Origin: an uncultured Eubacteriales bacterium
GTDB taxonomy: Bacteria; Bacillota; Clostridia; Oscillospirales; Acutalibacteraceae
Assembly: GCA_900317215.1 (NCBI GenBank)
Contig: ONFW01000039.1
Coordinates: forward strand, 1-11,730
Length of the DNA stretch: 11,730 bases
Direction: 5' to 3'
The position numbers and the translations under genes were made by a program. The notes below the pieces were generated by a model, which was not told the origin of the DNA, ran no database searches, and worked only from the letters and a program-made list of their open reading frames with translations. Shown here in pieces: positions 7,352 through 11,730 of the stretch (position 1 is the first letter of the stretch; the number at the start of each line of letters is the position of its first letter).

Positions 7352-9484
7352 ATGAAAACAGAGGATAACGAGCTGATATTGAAAATACTTGAGGAGCAGG
7401 GGGAGCCTGTTGAGAGAAAGGAGCTTCTCCGTCTTTCGGGGCTTGACGCCAACTCCTTCAACAACGCCGTCTCTCTGCTCGAGGCAACGGGAGAGGCCGT
7501 ACGTCTCGGGGGCAAAAAAATGCTTGCCCTGCCGTCTCAGGCGGGATATGTGAGGGCAACGGTGGTGCGGCTCAACAAGAGCTTTCTTTTTGCCGAGCCC
7601 GAGGACACCATAAAGGAGGATATCTTTGTCTCCGCGTCCGATTCAAGAGGTGCAATGCCCGGGGACAGAGTAATGCTCAGGGATATCACCGCCTCGGAAA
7701 AGGGCTTTTCGGGCAAGGTAGACAAGATACTTCAAAAGGGCTCACGCATAATAACGGGAATGTTCACCCGTGAGAGAGGCAGAGCCTCTCAGGCTCATGT
7801 CCTTCCCGACAGCGGTATCGGCTATTCTCTCAGGGTCGTCAAGGGCGGAGAGCTGAAAGCAAAAAACGGCGACAAGGTAAAGGCGGCAGTCTCCTATGAC
7901 CCTAAAACGGGACATATCACCGCCCGTGTGATACATATATACGGCAGAGCCGACAGCGCTAAGATATGCTCCGACGCGATAATCGACTCCTGCGGGATCC
8001 CCTCAAAATTCTCCGTCGCCGTTAAGCATCAGGCCGCCCTTAAGGCTGCCGAGCCTATAACCGAGCAGGAGATATCAAGGCGTCTCGACCTCAGGGACGA
8101 GGCGATATTCACTATAGACGGCGCCGACGCCAAGGACCTTGACGACGCTATCTCAGTGAAAAGGCTTGATAACGGCTATGAGCTGGGCGTTCATATTGCC
8201 GACGTCTCCCATTATGTCACACAGGGCAGTCTGCTCGATGAGGCCGCCATGGACAGGGGTACCTCGGTCTATTTTGCCGACAGAGTAATACCCATGCTCC
8301 CCGTTGAGATATCAAACGGCTGCTGCTCCCTTAATGCAGGCGTAAATAAGCTTGCCTTCTCCTGCATAATGAAGCTGGACTCAAAGGGAGAGCTTGTTGA
8401 CTACCGCTTTGAAAAGAGCGTGATAGTATCAAGGGTGAGGGGTGTGTATTCCGAGGTCAACGCTATTTTTGACGGCTCTGCGGACGAGGCTCTCAGGGAG
8501 AAGTATGCTCCCGTTGAGGAGGGTCTTACAGTCGGCAGAGAGCTTGCCCTGCTTTTAAAGGCAAGGGCAAAGCAGAGGGGCGAGCTGGAGATAGATACTA
8601 CCGAGCTTCGCTTTGTGCTTGACGAAAGAGGTGTATGCGTAGATGTCTCCGAGCGTGAAAGGGGAGAGGCTGAGGAGCTTATCGAGCAGTTCATGATAGC
8701 CGCAAACAGGAGCGCAGCCCTTTATGCCAAAAGCGCCCTGATACCCTTTGTATACCGTGTGCATGAGGCTCCCGAGGAGGAGCGTCTTGACAGTCTTGCA
8801 CAGCTTGCCGCAGCCTGCGGCTTCCAGACAAGGAGGCTGAAGCGCGGGGTAAGACAGACCGACCTTGCCGAGCTTATTAACAAGGCAAGGCAGACAAAAT
8901 ACGCAAAGCTCATCTCCACTCAGGTGCTAAGGACTATGGCAAAGGCAAGATACGACACAAAGCCCCTTGGACACTTCGGCTTATCATTGGAGGATTACTG
9001 TCACTTTACATCTCCTATAAGGCGCTACCCCGACACCTCGATACACCGCATCCTCACCGCACTTATTTCGGGCGAGCCGATAGACGAGATACAGCGGCGC
9101 TACGGTGATTTTGCAGAACTCAGCGCAAAGCAGTCCTCACAAAGAGAGCTGCGGGCAATGCGAGCAGAGCGTGAGGCTGAAAAATGCTACGCCGCCGAGT
9201 ATATGACCTCACACATCGGAGAGGTGTATGAGGGGATAATATCGGGCGTTACTGTAAAGGGCTTTTTCGCTTCCCTTCCCAACGGGATAGAGGGCTTTGT
9301 AAGCCTTGTAGACGACGAGCACGCATTTTTTGAATTTGACGGCACGGCTTCTACCACGGACAGGCGCACAGGAAAGAGCTTTTCCATTGGCGACAGCGTC
9401 ACTGTAAGGGTAACTAACGCCTCTGTTCCCATGGGAACGATAGACCTTGAGCTGTTTACCGGCAGTCAGGATAATAAAGACTGA
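7352..9484 (+). CDS. rnr: Ribonuclease R
   Basis: RNase R is a 3'-5' exoribonuclease of the RNase II family that degrades structured RNA and takes part in rRNA and tmRNA-linked quality control. Domains in order: a helix-turn-helix-like N-terminus (about 1-65), two cold-shock/OB domains (about 65-230), the RNB catalytic domain and a C-terminal S1 domain (about 625-705). The four metal-binding Asp residues D256, D262, D264 and D265 have exactly the spacing of D272/278/280/281 in E. coli RNase R. SPIRRYPD at 554-561 is another family signature. At 710 residues it is shorter than E. coli (813) or B. subtilis (about 779), mainly because the Lys-rich tail is missing. AAAGGAGG at 7338-7345 sets the ATG. 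In many Firmicutes secG-rnr-smpB are adjacent; here rnr lies 6.5 kb from secG and smpB does not follow. Confidence 0.96.
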   Translation: MKTEDNELILKILEEQGEPVERKELLRLSGLDANSFNNAVSLLEATGEAVRLGGKKMLALPSQAGYVRATVVRLNKSFLFAEPEDTIKEDIFVSASDSRGAMPGDRVMLRDITASEKGFSGKVDKILQKGSRIITGMFTRERGRASQAHVLPDSGIGYSLRVVKGGELKAKNGDKVKAAVSYDPKTGHITARVIHIYGRADSAKICSDAIIDSCGIPSKFSVAVKHQAALKAAEPITEQEISRRLDLRDEAIFTIDGADAKDLDDAISVKRLDNGYELGVHIADVSHYVTQGSLLDEAAMDRGTSVYFADRVIPMLPVEISNGCCSLNAGVNKLAFSCIMKLDSKGELVDYRFEKSVIVSRVRGVYSEVNAIFDGSADEALREKYAPVEEGLTVGRELALLLKARAKQRGELEIDTTELRFVLDERGVCVDVSERERGEAEELIEQFMIAANRSAALYAKSALIPFVYRVHEAPEEERLDSLAQLAAACGFQTRRLKRGVRQTDLAELINKARQTKYAKLISTQVLRTMAKARYDTKPLGHFGLSLEDYCHFTSPIRRYPDTSIHRILTALISGEPIDEIQRRYGDFAELSAKQSSQRELRAMRAEREAEKCYAAEYMTSHIGEVYEGIISGVTVKGFFASLPNGIEGFVSLVDDEHAFFEFDGTASTTDRRTGKSFSIGDSVTVRVTNASVPMGTIDLELFTGSQDNKD

Positions 9485-9492
9485 GCCGCCCC

Positions 9493-9529
9493 CACAGAAT
9501 GTGAATCGTAATTTGTATTCACCTTTGTG
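9493..9529. other. Imperfect inverted repeat between convergent genes
   Basis: GTGAAT (9501-9506) and ATTCAC (9517-9522) form a perfect 6-bp stem with a 10-nt loop. Outside a small internal bulge, CACAGA (9493-9498) pairs with TTTGTG (9524-9529) with one G-U. It sits between the rnr stop and the stop of the leftward gene. There is no T-run on either strand, so it is not a standard terminator, though it could protect 3' ends. Confidence 0.3.
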
Positions 9530-9563
9530 ACACCAGCCTTATCGGCATAACGGGCGCGCATGG

Positions 9564-10901
9564 TCAGAAGAAATCAGGCGGCAGACTGCTTGCGGAACGC
9601 TCATAAAGCTCCATTTCCGACATATCCAGAGTGCTTTCGACCACGTCATTACGGTCGTTTGTGCTGTCAGGCAGCTCGTCCTGTGCAATATCCTCAAAGC
9701 CCTTGAGACGGTCAAGTATATCGACCACGCTGTATGTCTCATAGTCGGCATATTCATCTTCAAGAATACTTTCCTTTTTACGGGGCTGTCCCTTGCTTTT
9801 CGGGACAGTCCTTTTTTTGGCGTCATCTGAGAGCCACAGGTCGATATAGCCCTCGGTCGCCCTGTGACTGCGCTGCTTTTCGGGGTTAGAGCAGAGATAT
9901 TTCCTTATACGTTCAAGGCTTTGCATAACATCTATCCTGTTATAGGTCTTTTCAAGCTCCTTTAGCTTTTCCCTTGTAAGGCAGTAATCGCCGCCGTGTG
10001 CAGGAAAACGCATAACGACCTCACAGTTATCCCTCTGTGTGTGTGTGCTTGCGTCCTCATTCGGGCGTTTATCCCGTGCAGAAGAGCCACCCGTGACTTC
10101 ATAATCAATTTCAAAAAAACTCTCAGGTGTGTGTGTTGTTCCGTGTTTTTCTGTTCTGCGCTGACCATGGAAAGCGCTCTTACCTTCACTACACTCAACT
10201 TGACTTTCCTTTTCTTTATTTACCTTACCTTTACTTACCTCTGACGCAGAGTTTGAAAAAACGTGTGCAGCAGTTTCTTTTACCTCTGACGCAGAATCAT
10301 TGCAGTGGTGTGTATCAGACGCAGTGCTGCTCCTATCCGATGTATCAAAACACGGGAGCGGCAGCTTGCCGCCCTCTGACGCAGAGTTAGAAAAAGTGTG
10401 TGCGGCAGTTCCTTTCATCTCTGATACAGAATCGTTGCAGTGGTGTTCATCAAAATCAGTGCTGCTCCTATCCGATGTATCAAAACACGGGAGCGGCAGA
10501 CTGACGATATCTGCCGAAGAATTGCCGCCCTGAGCTTCAATTTCCTTCGTCTCTGTCTCCTTCAGCTCATAGATGTCTCTGTCGTTAAGATATACCTGCT
10601 CACGCTCCTCTGTGAAATATGTCTCCTGATAGATAGAGGGTCTGATATGGTTATGGTGCTTCCAATGCCTGATAAGACATACTCCGCTTTCAAAGATGAA
10701 TATGTAGCCCTTATCCCTGAGAAGCTGCAGGTCGGTCACATCTGCGCCGCAAAAGCCGAGGATAAGCCTTGTGTTACCTGCAAAACCGTCGTCGTCCGCC
10801 CTGAGTATCAGGTTATAATAAAGATACTGCGCTCTAATGGGCAGCTCCATGAATTTATTCGTTTCTACCAATGCAAGCTTTATCATTCTCTGTGATGCCA
10901 T
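9564..10901 (-). CDS. Phage/ICE-type replication protein-like, with internal tandem duplication
   Basis: The first ~110 residues (KLALVETNKFMELPIRAQ, ADDDGF, ESGVCLIRHWK) resemble the N-terminus of replication proteins from Firmicute phages and integrative elements, which typically read as a target-DNA-binding winged helix. Residues 135-179 and 180-224 are two copies of a 45-residue Ser-rich cassette beginning LPLPCFDTSDRSST. A polar, low-complexity linker runs to about 290. A helical segment with GYIDLWLSDD near 355-365 and an acidic tail to residue 445 follow. The ATG at 10901 is supported by AAAGGAG at 10911-10917 on the opposite strand of the listing. No integrase, capsid or other phage gene lies in the window, so this is an orphan, possibly domesticated or a remnant. 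It runs convergently to rnr and divergently from rex. Specific function unknown; the replication link is inference from the N-terminus. Confidence 0.8.
   Translation of the reverse strand: MASQRMIKLALVETNKFMELPIRAQYLYYNLILRADDDGFAGNTRLILGFCGADVTDLQLLRDKGYIFIFESGVCLIRHWKHHNHIRPSIYQETYFTEEREQVYLNDRDIYELKETETKEIEAQGGNSSADIVSLPLPCFDTSDRSSTDFDEHHCNDSVSEMKGTAAHTFSNSASEGGKLPLPCFDTSDRSSTASDTHHCNDSASEVKETAAHVFSNSASEVSKGKVNKEKESQVECSEGKSAFHGQRRTEKHGTTHTPESFFEIDYEVTGGSSARDKRPNEDASTHTQRDNCEVVMRFPAHGGDYCLTREKLKELEKTYNRIDVMQSLERIRKYLCSNPEKQRSHRATEGYIDLWLSDDAKKRTVPKSKGQPRKKESILEDEYADYETYSVVDILDRLKGFEDIAQDELPDSTNDRNDVVESTLDMSEMELYERSASSLPPDFF
9783..9818 (+). terminator. Strong +-strand intrinsic terminator antisense within the leftward gene
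   Basis: CTGTCCC (9786-9792) pairs perfectly with GGGACAG (9802-9808). The stem extends outward by G-U, G-C and G-C to 10 bp (9783-9811) around the 9-nt loop TTGCTTTTC. Seven Ts (9812-9818) follow at once. Orientation suits rightward transcripts, so it would stop rnr mRNA about 300 nt past the rnr stop, inside sequence that codes a Lys-rich stretch of the convergent gene. Confidence 0.75.
10230..10499 (-). repeat. 2 x 135-bp in-frame tandem duplication
   Basis: Two adjacent 135-bp copies (10365-10499 and 10230-10364) code two 45-residue units with 36 identical residues and 9 differences. The 43 bases at 10322-10364 and 10457-10499, which code the start of each unit, are identical. Divergence is concentrated in the rest and includes many non-synonymous changes. 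Confidence 0.93.
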
Positions 10902-10998
10902 TTATGTTTTCTCCTTTATATTATAGTTAATGCTGTCCGCCGCTTCGATGAAGCCCGGTGCGTTACAGTCCTTCATATATCCCTGTAAATACGGACTA

Positions 10999-11020
10999 AT
11001 TCGACCTCAAAAGGTCGAAT
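10999..11020. promoter_or_regulatory. Perfect 22-bp palindrome, candidate operator
   Basis: ATTCGACCT (10999-11007) and AGGTCGAAT (11012-11020) are exact reverse complements around CAAA. It lies ~97 bp upstream of the leftward gene and ~157 bp upstream of rex. No T-run follows on either strand, so a terminator is unlikely. It may be a binding site for a dimeric regulator of either divergent gene; the factor is not identifiable. Confidence 0.5.
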
Positions 11021-11038
11021 CTTCAAAATATTACACAA

Positions 11039-11068
11039 TTGTTTTTTCGGATAATGTATATTCATAAT
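11039..11068 (+). promoter_or_regulatory. Possible distal promoter upstream of rex
   Basis: TTGTTT (11039-11044) and CATAAT (11063-11068) are separated by 18 bp, matching 4/6 and 5/6. The downstream promoter at 11106-11134 is better placed, so this is a secondary candidate. An inverted repeat ATTTTTC-N6-GAAAAAT lies at 11081-11100 between the two and includes a TTCACAA sequence (11085-11091) like one half of some Rex sites. Confidence 0.25.
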
Positions 11069-11105
11069 GAAAAAAGCCGTATTTTTCACAAAGGAAAAAT
11101 TCTTC

Positions 11106-11134
11106 TTTACTTTCAGGAATTTTGCTGTTAAAAT
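11106..11134 (+). promoter_or_regulatory. Predicted promoter of rex
   Basis: TTTACT (11106-11111) is separated by 17 bp from TAAAAT (11129-11134), matching 4/6 and 5/6. The start would be near 11141, giving a leader of about 36 nt with AGGTG at 11167-11171 as ribosome binding site. The -10 box lies wholly inside the palindrome at 11125-11142. Confidence 0.55.
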
Positions 11135-11142
11135 ATTAACAG
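11125..11142. promoter_or_regulatory. Rex operator (ROP-like palindrome)
   Basis: CTGTTAA (11125-11131), AATA, TTAACAG (11136-11142) is a perfect 7-bp inverted repeat with a 4-bp spacer. It differs from the Firmicute Rex consensus TTGTTAA-N4-TTAACAA only in the outermost symmetric pair. It overlaps the -10 box of the rex promoter and ends 34 bp before the rex ATG, the position expected for autorepression. Confidence 0.8.
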
Positions 11143-11176
11143 ACATAGTGAATAAACATGAAAAGCAGGTGTGAGA

Positions 11177-11730
11177 ATGAATAATTATAAAAACATCTCG
11201 GAGCAGGTCATCAAGCGTCTTCCAAGGTATTACAGGTTTCTGGGCGAAATGCTTGAAAACGGCATAATAAGAACCTCATCACGGGAGCTTTCCTTAAAAA
11301 TGGGCTCCACAGCGTCTCAGATAAGACAGGACCTCAACTGCTTCGGCGGCTTTGGTCAGCAGGGCTACGGCTATTCTGTGCAGAGCCTCTATAATGAGAT
11401 AGGGAAAATACTCGGTCTTGACAGCCGCCATTCTATCATACTCATCGGCGCAGGCAATCTCGGCAGGGCTGTTGCTTTGAGCATAAGCTTTGAGCAGAGG
11501 GGCTTTGTTCTGACAGGTGTATTCGACAACGACCCCGAAAAGCTCGGCGGCTCCATAAACGGTCTGGATATCATGGATATCTCTGAGCTTGAGCGCTTTT
11601 GTACTGCCAATAAGCCCGAGGCTGCCATTCTCTGCATACCAAAGACAGCCGCGCCTGAGATAGCCGAGCGTCTTTACGGATCGGGAGTGAAGTGCTTCTG
11701 GAATTTCAGTCACTACGACCTTTCTGTAAA
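11177..11730 (+). CDS. rex: Redox-sensing transcriptional repressor Rex (3' end beyond window)
   Basis: Rex is a dimeric repressor that senses the NADH/NAD+ ratio; NADH releases it from DNA, opening fermentation and other NADH-consuming genes. About 184 codons are present of the usual ~210; the reading frame is still open at the window edge. The N-terminal winged helix is clear: RYYRFLGEML, then SSRELSLKMGSTASQIRQDL and the FGGFGQQGYGYSV wing. The Rossmann fold follows, with IGAGNLG (G91-x-G93-xx-G96) and a FDNDPEKLG segment. Spacing and motifs match Clostridia Rex closely. ATG 11177 is preceded by AGGTG at 11167-11171. A Rex-type operator sits over its promoter, so autoregulation is predicted. 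It is transcribed away from the phage-type replication gene. Confidence 0.95.
   Translation, partial: MNNYKNISEQVIKRLPRYYRFLGEMLENGIIRTSSRELSLKMGSTASQIRQDLNCFGGFGQQGYGYSVQSLYNEIGKILGLDSRHSIILIGAGNLGRAVALSISFEQRGFVLTGVFDNDPEKLGGSINGLDIMDISELERFCTANKPEAAILCIPKTAAPEIAERLYGSGVKCFWNFSHYDLSV

Noticed and set aside
9470..9561. Short - strand frame starting at 9561 just after the leftward gene's stop, about 30 codons
   Set aside because: It overlaps the end of rnr, has no ribosome binding site and no recognisable features; could be chance.
10440..10895. 151-codon + strand open frame
   Set aside because: It is antisense to the conserved N-terminal domain of the leftward gene, which has a good ribosome binding site; no family resemblance seen.
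10920..10925. Perfect TATAAT on the - strand upstream of the leftward gene
   Set aside because: It would start transcription inside the ribosome binding site (10911-10917), and no -35 box is found 16-18 bp upstream, so I do not call a promoter.
11294..11713. 139-codon - strand open frame within rex
   Set aside because: It is a shadow of rex, whose motifs and start are clear.

Overview
The window looks like a mostly housekeeping stretch of a Gram-positive Firmicute chromosome, most likely a Ruminococcus-type member of the Oscillospiraceae. The basis is a DnaD-domain protein next to a DnaI/DnaC-type helicase loader, a DegV-family protein, a CotH-domain lipoprotein, a Rex repressor, AGGAGG-like ribosome binding sites and moderate base composition. 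The assignment is inference from gene families; no 16S or other marker is present.

Layout on the + strand. Positions 1-253 hold no convincing complete gene, only a low-complexity tract and the secG promoter. Then come secG (254-820, with a long repetitive tail), an intrinsic terminator that abuts the next ribosome binding site, cca (887-2230), a CotH-domain lipoprotein with a Gln/Ser repeat linker (2282-4252), a leader with a hairpin (about 4253-4381), a DnaD-domain protein (4382-5401) coupled to a DnaI/DnaC-type ATPase (from 5398), a DegV-family protein (6458-7309) and rnr (7352-9484). Gaps in this rightward block are short, so most of it could be co-transcribed. Its themes are protein export (SecG), RNA maturation and decay (Cca, RNase R), helicase loading (DnaD plus loader), fatty-acid binding (DegV family) and a surface CotH-type kinase.

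On the - strand, 9564-10901 encodes a protein whose first ~110 residues resemble replication proteins of phages and integrative elements. It carries a 2 x 135-bp in-frame duplication and stands alone, without phage neighbours. A strong +-strand intrinsic terminator lies antisense inside its 3' part, about 300 nt past rnr, and may end the rnr transcript there.

The divergent intergenic region 10902-11176 contains a perfect 22-bp palindrome of unknown function and a perfect Rex-type operator overlapping the -10 box of the partial rex gene (11177 to the window edge). This suggests that rex is autoregulated by the NADH/NAD+ ratio.

I see no tRNA, rRNA, CRISPR array, transposase or defence system. 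The most interesting items are regulatory (Rex operator, antisense terminator, terminator fused to the cca leader) and repeat-driven protein architectures (SecG tail, CotH linker, duplicated cassette). None of these is evidence of a wholly new system.
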